Positions 46,396 to 60,800 are shown, numbered from the stretch's first letter. The stretch: DNA of 64,000 nucleotides from Nymphaea colorata (GCF_008831285.2 NC_045147.1:20216581-20280580), one strand, 5' to 3'. Translations and numbers: made by a program. Notes: generated from the sequence alone by a model not told the origin.

Positions 46396-46971
46396 AGAGA
46401 ATTGTCTTCGATGGTAATCGTTGGACTAATGTCATGGTTGAAATCCGTCATTGAATGCTAAAGTTCCTTTCATTTGGGATGATGGATTTTTAAGGTCTGG
46501 GATAGATGGAGGACAGAAAAATTGCTGCTTTGTCGCAAAATCAATACGGGTGTGCACTTTCTATTCTAACTATTGATGAATCAACATTGATGGGAAACCC
46601 GAAGTCAATCACTTCATAACACAGAGACATGCTGAGCTCATGCGTGGCACTGGAAAATATCAAATTGAAAAAATGAACGAATCCTTTTGTGTTAGCATCT
46701 TTTCGGTTCCATAAAAGGACAATAGTTATTTGAGTTGCCCATCCATGCGAAACAATTTTTCATGCCAGCCATTAAATCAGAATTGCTCAAGACAACGGTT
46801 TTCTGCCAGTAGGCTAAAGGATATTTAGTCCGTAAAAATTCACCAAGGGAGGTGCTCATGATTGCCGGTTAACAATAGGTTGACTGAGCAAACGAACTAC
46901 CATGGTGTCACATCTGAGATTCTGAGCACAGAAAGGATATAACCAACAAGCAAGAAGTAAAGCTTGCGCAT

Positions 46972-47038
<67 letters not shown>

Positions 47039-47544
47039 TGAGCAACTTATGATAGTCCAAGAAACACACTTGGACAAACAATTATCAGATTATCAGTTTT
47101 CGACCATGTCATGGAAAATTTTCAAACATTTAAGGAATAATGTAGAGGAAGAAAAAATATACAGGCGCAGCTTAATGCACCATAGTCAACATTGAACATC
47201 TTTGCTTCCACCATCTCTATCACCATGTTCATGCTTGTTATCTGCCATCATTGCCGTTTTGATCAATATCAAGTCTACCACCATGGTCAACATCTTTAAA
47301 AGGCCAGTCATTTTAATCTGAAACTTTCTGCCATCACCAAGAACTGATAGGGCAGCAATTTTGACTAGCTCAAGCATATCTGATCTGAAAATGGTGGCAT
47401 CAACGCTCCCAGGCTTCAGTCCCGCTGATTTTATGCACAAAGCAAGCTGAAGTGCTTAACACACCCCTGATGATACCATTTTCATTTGGTGAATGTAGTG
47501 TCAATCATATTGCCCAGACAACACCAATAAATTATTTGGGCATT
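46396..47544. other. ETO1 3' flank with a CA/GA microsatellite
   Basis: Holds the compound microsatellite at 46973-47038. The 47186-47440 part has an 84-codon minus-strand frame with no recognised domain; it lies within about 100 bp of the ETO1 stop and is probably 3' UTR. Confidence 0.5.
46973..47038. repeat. (CA)n(GA)n compound microsatellite
   Basis: About 22 CA dinucleotides followed by about 11 GA dinucleotides. Confidence 0.95.
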
Positions 47545-50500
47545 TCATGTTCGGCAACAGACTTTATTGTACAATTCAACTGTATCAGCATGATTAGGAT
47601 CAAGACAAAAGGCTGCACGACAATCACGTGTAGCAGCAGCAATTTCCCCCATTGATTCATGAAACGCTGCTCGCAGGTGCAGCAGCTGTAGGTCAGGCTT
47701 GAATGCGATTGCCTTAGAAAGTTCTGCTATTGCCTCTACTTCCTTACGGTCATCCATTAAAACTGAAACGGAGAAAGGAACTGTATGAATGCTGCCACTA
47801 TATGCATGACCAAAATGCAGTACGCTTAATAAAATTGAAACCAAGAGTCTCCGTACATATGGAGACCTGCTATAAAAGACTGCAACTATCTTTTGTCAAA
47901 TAACTCAAATCAATGTGAGGCTGACCCATGTACATACATGATGGACGTATATTGGTAACAACAATTTTGTATTCCCTAAGCTTCTTTGGAAACGAGTGAC
48001 ACAAGTGGATGTCCAATTACTAAATTTTCAGAAGATCAACATTTTAACCTGTAGTAAAACTCAACATTCCTTAAGCTTCTTTGAATACGAGTCACACAAG
48101 TGGATGTCCAATTTACTAAATTTTCAGAATATCAACACTTTTAACCACTGGAGTAAAACTTCAATCTGTCTCCCCTAGAGCTTAAAAAATTCTTTCTTCT
48201 AATAATCTTCAAATTTTTTCATCCTTGACAAGCTTTGCACCATAAGTTTGCAGTGGAAAAGTAAAACCAGTGCAACAATAAGGATTTTTCATTGTGAAAA
48301 TTTGGTGGATCGCGTATCCTTGTTCGTTTGAAGAATTTAGACAATCCACTTGCTAAAATTTGAAAAAAAGAACTGTAGGTCATCATCACAGGGCTCGATC
48401 CACACACAAAAGAGATTTGGTAAATAAGCTGCCTAATTATTCTCGTCATATGTAACTGATATTCCTCTCATTCGTGATGGCTCAGCAGGTTTGCATCAGA
48501 ATTTATAATCTCCGCTCTAGTTGCATATCTTGGCTTTCAGAGAGTAATAGCGGTGGATGTCAGTTCATTCTCTTATATGTGCAGATACTTAATGCAAACG
48601 TAAGATAAGTTACCTCGATGCACAATACTCACCATCATTTGAAAGTAAAGTGGCAGCCAAATGTTGCACATAGAAAGATAGTTGAGCACAAAACATGAGA
48701 AAATAATTGCAATTACAAAAAAAAAAAAAAAAAAAAAAAACCCACTTGATTGGTCTCAGATTCTAAATGCACAAAAAATCAAATTTATCTTGCATATTCT
48801 AATAAGTGACAATAACCAGGAATCCAAGTTCTGTCATCAGATTTCCATCTTTGAACTACCACTACCACTACTCAAGTTACCCTTGAATGCAGCAGGAATA
48901 TAAAAATTTAAACCTATATCTAACAACTATAATCACTAACAATTGCTCTAAAGAAAAAAAAATGTGAAATGTATGTTTTTCTGTTTCTCTTTGTGACTTG
49001 GGTCATACTAGTTACGGATTACAATAGTGGCACATGGTTTGTGAGTATTATTAAGATGGTACCGGTGCATTAGTTTCAAAAATGAAAACCAACAAGAATG
49101 CTCAGATTTCAGGTGAATCAGCTTACCTGCAGCTCTATATCTGTAAGGATATGTCCTTAATGGATCCAGCAGTGTAGCCATACTTAGGTCACGCTTTGCT
49201 GAATCCCGATCACAATACTCAGAACGTTTTTCATATGCCGATGCATTATTTCTTGCTTTCTCTATGAGTTTGGTCATCTCATCGTAAGCTGCTTTTCTTT
49301 CATTTTTAAGATGGTATACACGTGCAAGACCCTGGTGTGCTCTAGTATGTCTGATATTAAGAGCATTTATGTAGCAGTTTGCAGCAAGTTCCAGATTTTC
49401 ACAGTCCACATAGACACTTCCAAGGTTGTTCAGTGCCTAAAGGAAGAGCAATTGCAACAGGTATCAGATTAGATTGCAAAGGCAAAAAATGCTGTAAATC
49501 TCACAAGCTTCTATGAGCCATGCCAACAAGAGCTACATACACCTGGCTAATATGGTTAATACCTTATGGAGGCATGTAGGGGCCTGGGGTCTGCCTAGCA
49601 CCCCATTTCAAAAGAAAAAGGGAAAATAGTAAGAAGAAGAAGGAAACCCTTACAAACTATCTGACCTGTCCTTTTCGAAGTCCATCGGATGGACATTTAA
49701 GAGCTTCCTCAAGCAGCTGGATAACGGTGGATGATGATACAGGGTCTAAATTTGTATCTGCTAGAGCATATGCCTTGAGGAAAAAGGCTTCAAATGATCT
49801 CTGGATTGAAATAGATTCCTCTGCCTTAGCCAGTGCCTCTTCACGATAGCCAGTGTCATACAAAATCCAACCCTCATAGACAAGTCTTTCATGCTCGGAG
49901 CTTGAATTGTTACGAGCCAACCGCAAACTGCGCATTGCTGCTTTCTGACAATTCAACCTACCAAAAGAAGATGTAAGATGAAAATTTTAGTCAAAACATG
50001 GAACATCTACAATCAGCAAAAGAGCATTTCATTTTTTCAACAAGATGCAGAGAATTCTGTACTTTGGCAGTAAATAAGTGGGAATTTAAAGTTGTCAATG
50101 AGGCCATTGAAAACCAAGATTTTTGCTTCTAATAGCTTCACTAGTTTTTCAAAAGGACGACCGCGTACATCTACATCCTAACAAAATGCACTTTGTGCTT
50201 GCAAAGACGTACCTCAGAAAGTAGCTGGATAAAATAAGGAACAACAAAGCCCATTGGTCTAGATAATTGAAGTTAGTGAATACAACTCATTCATGTAAAG
50301 ACAAAATGTAACATGGCATTCTAACATTTTACCACATGCAGGGTGGAGACAAGAATCTTTTCTACAGGGGCTAAATAAAAAACATAAAAATTATAACATG
50401 TATTTTTTTTTTCAAACTCTCAGGGGGTCCAAGGCCCATGCCAGCCCCCTCTTGCCTCTGGCCCAGGCCCATATGTAAAAATCAGATCATGAAAAAAAAA

Positions 50501-52829
50501 AAATTCACATGAGTCAAAATGAAATAAAAGAATGAACAAAAAACTTACAACTACAAACTTACCGCAAAAGAAGGAGAGACTGCCGAAACCTGAGGAGACT
50601 TTTTCCAGGGTTATTCTCAAGCATTTGATGAACCACAGCGAGCGATCCAATATCATCAACAGAAGACCATCGGTCATATAGTTGCATCCAGCAATCAGCT
50701 AAGCTCCATTGTTGAACACGATAATTGAGAAGATCAACTAACTGATCTGCACGAATTTGCCCATGGAAGAGAAGGTATTCAGGGTCCAGAGTAAGAAGTG
50801 CTCTGATATCACGTAAGGCAGACTCATAATCTTCAAGAGAAAGGTAGAACCACGCTCGCAGTTCAAGGCAGTCAGGAGAAACCTTAAACCCCAGAATCCT
50901 GTTGATCTCCGTGATAGCTTCATAGGTTTTATTATCATCCATCAGGGCTACTGCTCTGTATTTGTACGGGTATGAAAGAGTAGGATCCAGTTCAGTGGCT
51001 GTATTTAAGTCTGTTATTTTCTCCTTGCCGATGCAATAGAGAGACCTTTCTTGGTACATCCATCCAATCGCTGATGACAGCGATTTATGTGACAAATTAA
51101 TGGTGGAGATAAGGCTGTTAGTCTGCTTATATGCAGAATACTTGTGACCTCTCTTAAATTTTGCTCTTGCAGCACCAGCCAAGGAGTAAACATGTCCAAC
51201 TTCAGCTGCAGCTTCGAACCAGTTTTGAGCATCTTTATATTCTTTTCTTTCAAGCATGACACAACCTAGCTGGTGCAGGGCAAGCTCCTTCTGCCACTGC
51301 GATGTGGCACATTCTCCTAGCCTCTCCAGAAGCATAACTGTAGTGTTGGATTGATTATCCTCCTCCAGAGCTACCTGGCTCAAGAGATAGTATAAAGCAA
51401 AGGAAGAATGGGATACCATCTCTAACCTTTTCCTGCCATCTGAGCTACAGAGCAGTTCCCTTACATCTGGATTTTGCAGAGACCTTGGAAGTTCTCGTAA
51501 GAATACCTGCAAGCAGGATGCAACAAGCAAATATGCGGTTTCTTCCAAACCATATTCTACAAATATCAGAGCATCTTCAATAGTAGATACAAGAGAAGCC
51601 AGATATCTGTCACATGCTGATTTCATCCGCTCACAACAAAACTTATTTGAAAAGTTTAGGAGGCTGAGTACGATATTTGGGCTAAAATGATCTAAATTGC
51701 CTGTTCTACTGAATCTATCTACAGCTTTCATAGCACTTGCAGATATCTCATTGTGTGAAAAGTTGATCTTTTCCCTACACGACTCTCTAAAGCAACCATA
51801 AAGCATAGCATGTAAAGGTATCGAGAGTGCTGCTATCTTTCTACGAACACAACGGATTTCTTCGTCTCCAATACAAAAGTAGACGTAATCCCCTTCAAAA
51901 TCAGAAGTTGAGCATTCATCCTCTTCCTCAAATTCCTCTGTAACATCCGATACTTTGCTCGTACCAACATCTTCATCCAAATAATGGTCCGCCTCCTGTT
52001 TTGCTTTCAGTGGCGGTCTTCTACAATTGCAGGGATCAAACACACTGCCTGGATCATAGCCTTCAACTAAAGCGGCCTTTGGGCATTCTATCATTCTTCC
52101 GCTGCAGTTCATAGACAGTGCACCATCTAGCTCATCCTCCCGCCTCTCATACTTCAACCAAGCAGCAAGGACGACCTTCCTGTGAGGATCAATCGCATGT
52201 TGACGTGCCGATCGCAAGCTGCGCCTGAGCAATTTGGGATCTGACATGCCTCTCAAGACGATAGATTGCTCTATATACAAATCACACCTTTCATCGTCTG
52301 ATGCATTCTCGAGCTTTTCATAAACGCTAGCTAATGTCTCCACAAAATCCACAAATTTCAAATGGGGCTCGATGGGTGGTTCCAACAGGTCTGCAATAGG
52401 CAAACTGCCATTCTAAAACAATAAAAAATCAGTCTAAACCAAATTAAGAGGCTACTTCTAACGAATAGAAGGCACGGACAACAATGTCAAATCCCATGCC
52501 AAATCAGGTACGCCCTACAACTATCTTATTTCAGGCAATCACGTAAAATTGATTAGCATCATGACCGGAAGAAAGAAATCTGTTAAGGAAAACCAAGAGC
52601 CAAAACGAATATCAAAAAAAGGAATAACTGATATAACATCACATTACCCGTAAGGAAGATAAGAATCCGCTGTAGAAAGGCTACGATGATGGCTAGATTT
52701 CCATCTGACAGAGCTTGCCCGCGGCTCTTGCTGAACTTTGTCACCAGGATTCACGGCATAAACCTGGCTGCCCTTGCACCCATCCGCCAATTTCAGGCTC
52801 TTCATCGTCGTAAGGAAATTGTGCTGCAT
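47545..52829 (-). CDS. ETO1: ETO1-type BTB/TPR protein, 5 exons, 947 aa
   Basis: Homologue of ETHYLENE OVERPRODUCER 1, the substrate adaptor of a CUL3 ubiquitin ligase that targets type-2 ACC synthases and so limits ethylene synthesis. Exons on the minus strand: 52829-52648, 52404-50563, 49957-49666, 49436-49127, 47762-47545. Phases join without a stop; total 2844 nt (947 aa plus stop) against about 950 aa for the Arabidopsis protein. The start MQHNFLTTMKSLKLADGCKG matches the family N-terminus, so the ATG at 52829 is chosen over an in-frame ATG at 52877. The BTB domain begins near residue 230 (DYVYFCIGDEEIRC) and runs to about 340. TPR repeats fill the rest (for example NWFEAAAEVGHVYSLAGAA, SIQRSFEAFFLKAYALAD, AHQGLARVYHLKNERKAAYD, LQLLHLRAAFHESMGE). 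The exon 2 acceptor is placed after GGCAG because only that phase joins exon 1 (giving PYGLPIADLLE). ETO1 versus its paralogue EOL1 was not resolved. Confidence 0.94.
47974..48164. repeat. 95-bp tandem repeat (two units) in the last ETO1 intron
   Basis: Units start near 47974 and 48069 and share CACAAGTGGATGTCCAATT, ACTAAATTTTCAGAA, ATCAACA and AGTAAAACT with scattered substitutions and 1-bp indels. Confidence 0.9.
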
Positions 52830-53340
52830 CTCCGCCCGACCCCTTTTCCGATCACAACCTGCCCCCTCCCGCACCACCCTCTATATCTCTCTTCCCTCTC
52901 AAAGAAATGCTCACATCAGCCCTAGAAACCAACTGCGTTACCCGCTTCATCAACTCCCCATTAAGACCAAGAAACCTCAACTCCGCAAGACCATCAAATC
53001 AATAAAACCAACAAGATCTTCAAACAATCAAATTTTCAAATAAGAAGAAGGAAAACCGAAACCAAACAAGCCAATGGTCTGGAAGCAATCGAAAGACCAT
53101 AAAATTTCTTCAAAAAATAAATTATAAGAAGAGATCATTGAGGCGAAGCCTGCATCATCGAGAAGATGAAGAACGAGAGGAGAACACGGACGATGATGCA
53201 GGCCTCTCTTGACGAGTCTAGAAGAGCTAATAGGTTTTCTTGGTTTTGTGGGGATTGGGTTTTCTTTTCTTGATTATGAAAATAATCGAAGAAAGAAACA
53301 CCAAGATAGATACCAATGAGGCATATGATGGGTTGGAGCC

Positions 53341-53381
<41 letters not shown>

Positions 53382-53700
53382 AGAGAAAGAGAGAGAATTG
53401 TTGACCTTTCCCAAAACAACGCAGGAAATCGAGTTGGCGGCCAACCATCCAGTTGGGAAGAGGTTGTTAAGTCGGCCGTTGGAACCGAAACAAGCAATCC
53501 CTCCTTCCTCTCACCCTCCCTCCCCCATTTTTTCTCTTTCTCTCTCCCTCCCTCTAGAAATTCTCTTCTTTTTCTCTTTTTTCTTCCGAGTTCCTTTCAG
53601 GATTTCTAAGTTGGGTTTATAGCTCCCCCTTGGATCTTCGAATCATACGACTCTGTCCCTGAAAAGGCGTCGACTGTTTACTCTCTCCCCTCTCCCTTTC
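52830..53700 (-). promoter_or_regulatory. ETO1 5' leader and promoter region
   Basis: Upstream of the start, the transcribed strand has a pyrimidine-rich tract matching the (GA)n run at 53343-53396, common in plant 5' leaders. A TATAAA on the minus strand at 53616-53621 is a possible TATA box, which would imply a leader of about 750 nt or an intron in it. One in-frame ATG (52877) lies in the leader. Inference only. Confidence 0.35.
53343..53396. repeat. (GA)n imperfect microsatellite
   Basis: GA repeats with GGGAGA and GAAAGA interruptions, in the presumed ETO1 leader. Confidence 0.9.
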
Positions 53701-55988
53701 ACACGCTTTCTCCGCTGTGCTCTGCACACCTTCCCTCCAAACCTTGCCCCATCCCAACCATCCATCACAAATACAGCTAGCCTCCCCATATAATGATCAT
53801 TATTTTATTGTTCTATATTCTTGTAAATTATCATTATTTGATTGTCTCATGTAATATGATAATGAGATAACATGATGAGTTTTACTATGCCGTTCTCGGA
53901 TTTATTATTCAAATACTTATCGAAGTAGTTTATTCTTACTTAGGGGAAACAAGACAGCGGAGAACGGAAAAAAAAAAAAAAAAACACAATAATGGCACCA
54001 CACCACATCTGACCCAACTCATTTATAAAATCGATACGCTAATTATTGGTATCAGTGATCCTCGATGTCGATAGGATTAGTGTTGAGATATTACACAAAT
54101 GATCAGTTGTTGATGATGGGTGAAGTGAAAGTCCAGAGACACGCAACATCACCAATTCGTTTAACAGATAACATCAAATGTTCAAGAGCTGTAACTGGCA
54201 CGATTCCCAACCTTGCTGTTCTTGCACATTTGGGTTTTCACATTGCGTTGTCTCCGTAGGGCAGGTCGATTCGAACTCCTTATGGAAAAAGAAGGATAAG
54301 ACTACAATGCTAATAATTGATAGCAGTGTGGTGCCATGTATAAATGCGAGTTACTATTGCAGCTTTAATACTTGTAGTTGATGGGTTTAAATCCGAGAGA
54401 TATGTTGTTGATGTCTCGCTTACTTTCAGGTATCATCATAATAATTGGTGCTGAAATAAATGGATGACTCTGGTTTCTTTCATCTTCGAGAAGGCTGCTG
54501 GTGCATGTTTGGTGGGAGCCCATGCTTTCAATAAGAAAGGGGTCCCACCATGGACGTGCAGTTCTTGATCTTGGCCGATAGGGTAGGCTTTTATCCGAGT
54601 TGCATTGCAGAAGGTTCATTTAATATCACATTATCATCATTTTATCCCTTCAGACGCTGCGATTCCATGCAAGTTTAGAGCATGTTTGATAATGGAAAAG
54701 GCCAAACAGGATGCTAAAATTGGCGTTGAGGGAAAAGAATCGGAGACTTTTTTCTTTTTGCCTTCCCAAATGAAGAGAAAAATGTTTTGCTAGGAAAGGT
54801 TTTCTGAAGTACTCAGCTACTTTACTAGCTTGGATCCCTTCATCTGTCGAGGTGGCAGCACTTTTTCTAGTAGAACTCTGCGTTACTCAACTCAGGAAGC
54901 TCTCTTTCTTTTGTACTCATCTTTCTCACGTCACACAAGCAGAAGAAGAAAGTTTTTCTCAATGAGATCTTTTCCCTAGCAGTTTCTTTCCTACTTTTGA
55001 ATGTCGCAGATGGAGAGAGAGAGAGAGAGAGAGTTATTTTGAAGACTGCGGCTGAACTTTCCTTTTTGCCGCTTGAATTTCTTCCGACAAATCTCTTCTG
55101 CTGCACTCTTAAGAAAACGTCTTTTAGTGTTAGTGGAAATGTCAAGTTGGGTTGAGCTACAGTGCTTTCATATGCTCACACATGATAAGTACAGTAGCAC
55201 GAGACAAAGGGCGTCTAAGAACAAGCACCAAATATCAGATATTTTATGCACATTGTTACTATCCTGATTTCAAAGCATGGAAGATATTTAACAAAAATGC
55301 GATGTACAATTATCCTCCATTTTTAGTTTAGTCAATTATTGGTCAGATAGAAGAAGATCCTTTTTTCTTGGTTGATGGAAAGATTGGTTTTTTTCCTCAA
55401 ACGTCTTGTATTCACATAAGCCCTTTAACTTTTTAATGTATGCGACAAGAGTTTGATCCACCTGCTTAGACTGAGTTCTTTAGATCGGACTCTTTTCATG
55501 TCAAAACTGATCAGGAAATTCTTACTTTCTTGCAAATGTGACCAAAGATTTGTCAACTTGACTCAAGACTTCAATGTTGGGAGCTGAAGTTTCTTACCAA
55601 TGAATGATTTGTTCAACCAATAAACTTGAGTAGGAATTTTTCCTGTATAATGTGGATTGGGTTCTCATTTCTATGTGCCAAAACTTAGCCCACAAAGAAT
55701 CAATTATTCAGCAGGGCTAGGGGTACTTTTCAAGCAGCGCCCTTGACAAATCAAAATCAACGCTGAGATAGGATTACGCATGGTTCTTGCGATGAAGACA
55801 AGACAAAATCTTGTGTTGATGCCGACTTTTCTTCTTCCATCAATAATTGGCGGCTTCAACCTCACTTTAGAGAGAGTTGTATTTTTGAGGGTCGGTAATG
55901 CAACAGGTATTCTTAAAAGGGGACGCACTATCTTTAGGAAATGACATAACACACGCAAAATTTCAACCGATTTAATTTGACTCTCCAT

Positions 55989-55992
<4 letters not shown>

Positions 55993-56050
<58 letters not shown>
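55993..56050. repeat. (TA)n microsatellite
   Basis: About 29 TA dinucleotides; a second (TA)n of about 30 bp lies at 56211-56242. Confidence 0.95.
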
Positions 56051-56055
<5 letters not shown>

Positions 56056-56208
56056 GACCAAATAGTATTTCAAAATTTACAGGGGCCGAACAATATTTTA
56101 TTACATTTTTATATAAACCACATTCAAAATTATCAAATATATAAGTACATATATTTTCCCCAAAATGTGAGGGGACCATGGCTCCTGCGGCCTCCGCTTC
56201 CCTCCACC

Positions 56209-56245
<37 letters not shown>

Positions 56246-56920
56246 ACAAGCAACTAAATGTCAAGCAACTAAATGTCAAACATTCAAACATGATTTGTTT
56301 TAGAAATTTACAAAAAACTCCCAACATTTGGGTTATACACCAATTAAGTTTTCGGGCGCTAAACTTTTCATATAAATCTCAGAGTCTTCATTATGAAAGG
56401 AAACAATGATTGTCGACATAAAATGACAAATATACCTTCATTGGAACACAGAATATCTTCTTTCAACCAAGGAAAAGTGATTCTTTATGAGAGGTACCAG
56501 AAACTAAAAAAAAAAAAAAAAAAAAACTCATGTTTGCTTTTAGCTGCATAGTCTTTTCAAGAATTCCTTGCAAAAGTTGAGCACCTATTTGCTAACTTTT
56601 AAACCTTGAGCTATGATTTGTTATGTCCTTACTTTTTTGTAACTTCTTGCTTTGTTCTTAATATTCTTTTAAAAGCTAAGCATGTATTTGCCAAATATTG
56701 TTAATACAATGTGCCAGACTGCCACCAAAATCTTGTGTAAATCCTTTCTGTTGGCTGTCATCTTGCCCTATTTTTTTTTTTAAATTTGCATGTGAATTTT
56801 AAAATTTCAGTTGTCTTATATAAAAAAATTTTAAAAATAATATTTCGGCCCTATCCAAATTTATAAACTTTAATTCGACTACCTTCATGAAAAATTTATG
56901 GCTCCGCCCCGCCCCTGATT
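56056..56920. repeat. Inverted pair of a dispersed repeat
   Basis: The plus strand at 56083-56127 (GGGGCCGAACAATATTTTAT, then TTTTTATATAAACC) matches the minus strand at about 56815-56860 (AGGGCCGAAATATTATTTTT, then TTTTTTTATATAAGAC). The second copy continues into GGGGCGGGGCGGAGCCAT, a common plant repeat border word. So two diverged copies of one repeat lie head to head about 700 bp apart. Confidence 0.5.
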
Positions 56921-57589
56921 CAGTTGATTGGCAATTTTTCTCTTCTATAAAAATAGATTGAGAATTACTTGACCAACCAGACAAAGGCGGAGCCATGCCA
57001 GTTGGCATGTCCATCACATTCAACTTGCAAGAGCTAGAAGACAGGATCCATCCATGAATTTATTTTTCCCAACAATAGGTGTATCCGAGTTCCAAATAAA
57101 AGGCAGCAAGATGTTGCTTCACAAACTAGATGCCTCTGTTGGTGGGCTCTAGGCTTAATCAACTCTTAATAGATTATTTCACTCAATGTGTTGTAACTTT
57201 ATTATTTGTACACTAGGTCACGACGCAGTCCTAAACTTTGATTCTCTTTCAAGCAGGATTTGAGGGGTCGCTCACCTCCTAGCGCATGCACGTGCATGGA
57301 AGGCAACAAAATTTAAGGGACACAAACTCACATGCACCAGCAGCAGCACCATTAATACATCAGGCAAGGTGGTGAAAGGCCTGTGAGCAGCCCCTGAACT
57401 GAAGCGCAGACGGCCATTAATGAACACGTACACACCGACTTGACCAAGACAACGGGACGACGGAGTACGTGATCGTCGTCGGAAAATTGAAGTTTGGCTA
57501 TGTTCCAAGGGGGTTCAGGACTGTTTCCTCGTGACCACTTTCGCGATCTAAAATCTTAAAATCTTGAGAATGGAGCTGGATAATCGTGG

Positions 57590-57800
57590 GCCCGGTAGAA
57601 CCTGGATTTGAGCTCAACACGAGCTCAGTCTGATTAAATTAAAAAATATATTTTAAAATATACAAAAAAAGTAAAATAATTATTAAAAATTTTATCGGGC
57701 CCACTTGGGCTGCTCCGAGGGCCTAATGCACTTTTTTTCGAGTCCAGCTTCGGACCTGAGTCGAACCAGGTACCGAGTACCCGTTGGTGGCCCAACCCGT
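57590..57800. repeat. Dispersed repeat with GAGCTC and GGGCCC words
   Basis: The segment GAGCTCAACACGAGCTCAGT, then CTGATTAAATTAAAAAATAT, resembles 19525-19615 upstream of BRCA2 (GAGCTCGAGCTCAATCTGAT, then TAAATTTAAAAAAATATAT). The limits are not defined by a target duplication. Confidence 0.45.
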
Positions 57801-60800
57801 GGACATGGTGGGGGTGGGAACGAACCCATGCTCAAATTTGTGAATTGAGGTGGGAGAGAAGGTGACGGTGGGCGCCGCTAGGCCTCACTTATATTTATTT
57901 CATACACAATTGATTGGTGCAACGATGGGCAGGTGGTCTTCGTTTCAAACTTTCATTGCGTCTCTTTCCGTGCTGCGAGGGAAGCAAGATGGAAAGAAAA
58001 GGGTGAAGTTGAACAACAACGGCTATTGAATGCAGGAGAGGATGGAGGAAAGAGCGAGAGCTTCGATTATCAATTAAATGGTATGATATGATGAAATACT
58101 CTTATTATTCACTCAAAACTATGAAAATATATCATAACAAATTCACTAAAAACTAAAACTATAAAAATATGTGGTAACAAGAACATTCCATTTTTCAAAA
58201 AATATAAACGTCACATTTTTTTTTGTCTGTGGAACACCCTGTTCCAAGAAACACAGCATTCCTGAAATATATGTTAGCTGGGTGGGTGCAGGTACGGACG
58301 CAACGGGTGCATCAGCACAATTTTATAATTAGGAAAACGATGAACCAACAAACCTGTTCATGCGTGTAATATATATATATATTAAAGATATGAAAACATT
58401 TTATAATAGTGTATCAGCTAAAAAGTAAAACTGAAAAATAGTCTTAAAAATAGCTGAAGATATATGACTGACAATTATGAAAAAATAATCGTTTGGTAAG
58501 CGTTAGGTGCATTTTATATATCCCGCGTTTGACATGGAATTTTATCCAATATTTGAATTGAAATTATCCACTACTTTGGTTGTAAGAAGAGAACGCACGA
58601 TCGGAATTAGAACTTTGGCGAACCTCGTCAAAATATTTTGAAAAATGCTTTATACGAAAAACCTGAGACCAAAAAATAGAAAAAAAAACAAGAAAAAAAA
58701 TAAAATATGTACATCAACTTTAAATTTATAAAAAAATGCCTCACGTCTCTCGACCTTGCAGTCGGTTTCTGAATCAAATTGGAAAGAAACACGCTTGATT
58801 TCAATAATCTTATTGAGAATGAATTCGAAAACTTCAACAACAATTTCATGAATGTAAGACCACAAATTTGATCAACAATTATATTCTTTTTTTTTCTAAT
58901 ATTAACATTTCACCGTTATTGTCTTCATAAAGCTTAATGGTGGCTCTCTTACAAAAAAAAATCAGCGATAAAAGTAGGTCGGAATTACCCGTGTTAAAAG
59001 TACTAGGGTGGCACATGTACATTATGTTCGCTAATAAAAGTACCCATGTGATCCATATACTCCAAAATTAACATCTCGACTTCTCAATCATGAAACGTTC
59101 AAACTTTTGAGTGCCCAAAATGGTCTACATTTCTGGTTCTTCTTCATCATTCATACTTATCTCATAAGATCTTCAGTACATCTGCTATTCCTAATATAAT
59201 ATGCTTAGTGTTTCCAGCTTCCTGTTAACTGTATATATCTTTTGCATCTGATGTTTATACTTCGCTCTTCTCTGAATTTGACATGCGTAAACTTTCGTGT
59301 TCACGCATGGTTTTCTGCTGTAAAAACAATCAAACCAAAACTTCATGTAGATAGGTGGTGTTTGGAGAGGAAACGTAAAAGTAAGCAGGGTAAAAGAAAG
59401 TAGGGAAAATTTCCCTAGATATACATATTGGAAGGGTAAGTTTTTCAAAGGGAGAAAATTTCAGTTTGTTTGGAATTCGGGGTAGGATAAGATTTTTTTT
59501 TTTTTTAACCCACAGATGAAGTTGAGCAAAGCAACGTGAGTGGCGGAACATCTATTATTCAACGGAGATATAAGGTAAAAAAAAAAAATTCCGACTGCTT
59601 GTGATTGAAAATTTTCCAACCCATTTTGGAGATAAACAGTGAACATTTCACCCAGCTATATGTTTACGTTGTTTGAAGAAGTTACCCTTATTTCAAGTAT
59701 AGTTACAAAAAACACATTTTTTTTTGGAAAAAAACGAAATAAATTAAATGACCATTTAAAACTAAAAAAACGCGTTTTAAAAAGACATTAAAAAAAAAAA
59801 AAGCTGTGACAATTTTTTCATTTTTTTTACTGCCAAACAGTTTTTTTCATTTTCTATTTTTTATTTGTTACAAATCTATTTATCTTTTAACGTATGTGTT
59901 ATTAGTTTCTCACTTATTTTATTTTTTTATAATTTTTAAAAATTTACCATATTTTTGTTATTTTTTCAAACTCCGTATTATACCCAAGAAAAACTTCAAG
60001 ATGTTATTTGTGACCATGATTTCAAAAATAATACACCATTGACTGCATTTTATCTTACATCTACATAAGTTGTCCTTAAAAACTTAAAGTTGTCCTTAAA
60101 AACTTATTACTCTTTTCAGATGAGTGAATCTCTCTGGTACTGCTATTGTTGACGAATTTTGATTTGCTTCACTTATCGAGGAAAAGAGAGTGTATCAAAG
60201 CATCCTTTTGGATTTTCATCGACCATTTGGTAAGCATGGCATATGATGTTGGAGCGAGAGGAGACACAGCTTCAATAATTGTGGTCATGTTGCCAAAACA
60301 CAGTTGGGCATCCTGTCTGAATCTAATTCAGGCCCACAACTGGCTTTATATCGTCCCTGTCTTCCTAACAAAAGGTGGGAGAATGAAGATCCTTTCCTCC
60401 ATTCGGTCTTTTTGGATCCAGCGGTTTGTTTTCACACAAGCATGGAATTTTTTGGGGTCTTCATGGACTTTGCCCCTTATCTAGCTCACTAGATCCAAAT
60501 GTGGCTCCATCATCCATGATCGATGGACAAGCCAAGGCCAAAAGCAGCCAAAATAGATCCACCGACCCTTTTCATTTTCCGGCGACGGCCAGCCATCTAT
60601 CACGGCAGGTCTCTTGAGGGTAAAACTCATGAAAATCTTAGCTACCTTCTCGTCGGGCACACTAACTTTTGGCTTCATCGCACAAAAATGCACAGAATAG
60701 TCTTCGAATATATTCTTGAAGCACGCCTTCCGCTTGGTGGCCATGAGCGTATGGAGTTGTACCGACCAAATGAATGAAGCCCGTAAACAAAGGATCCATG

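Noticed and set aside
46973-47038. Regular repeat that might be taken for an array with spacers
   Set aside because: It is a plain CA/GA microsatellite. No CRISPR-like direct repeats with unique spacers occur in the window, as expected for a plant.
52405-52412. ETO1 exon 2 acceptor at TTTTAG (exon from 52412)
   Set aside because: Exon 1 ends with two bases of a codon, and that acceptor would shift the frame. The acceptor after GGCAG fits.
53316-53609. Open frames around the GA microsatellite
   Set aside because: Composition artefact of GA/CT repeats in the ETO1 leader.
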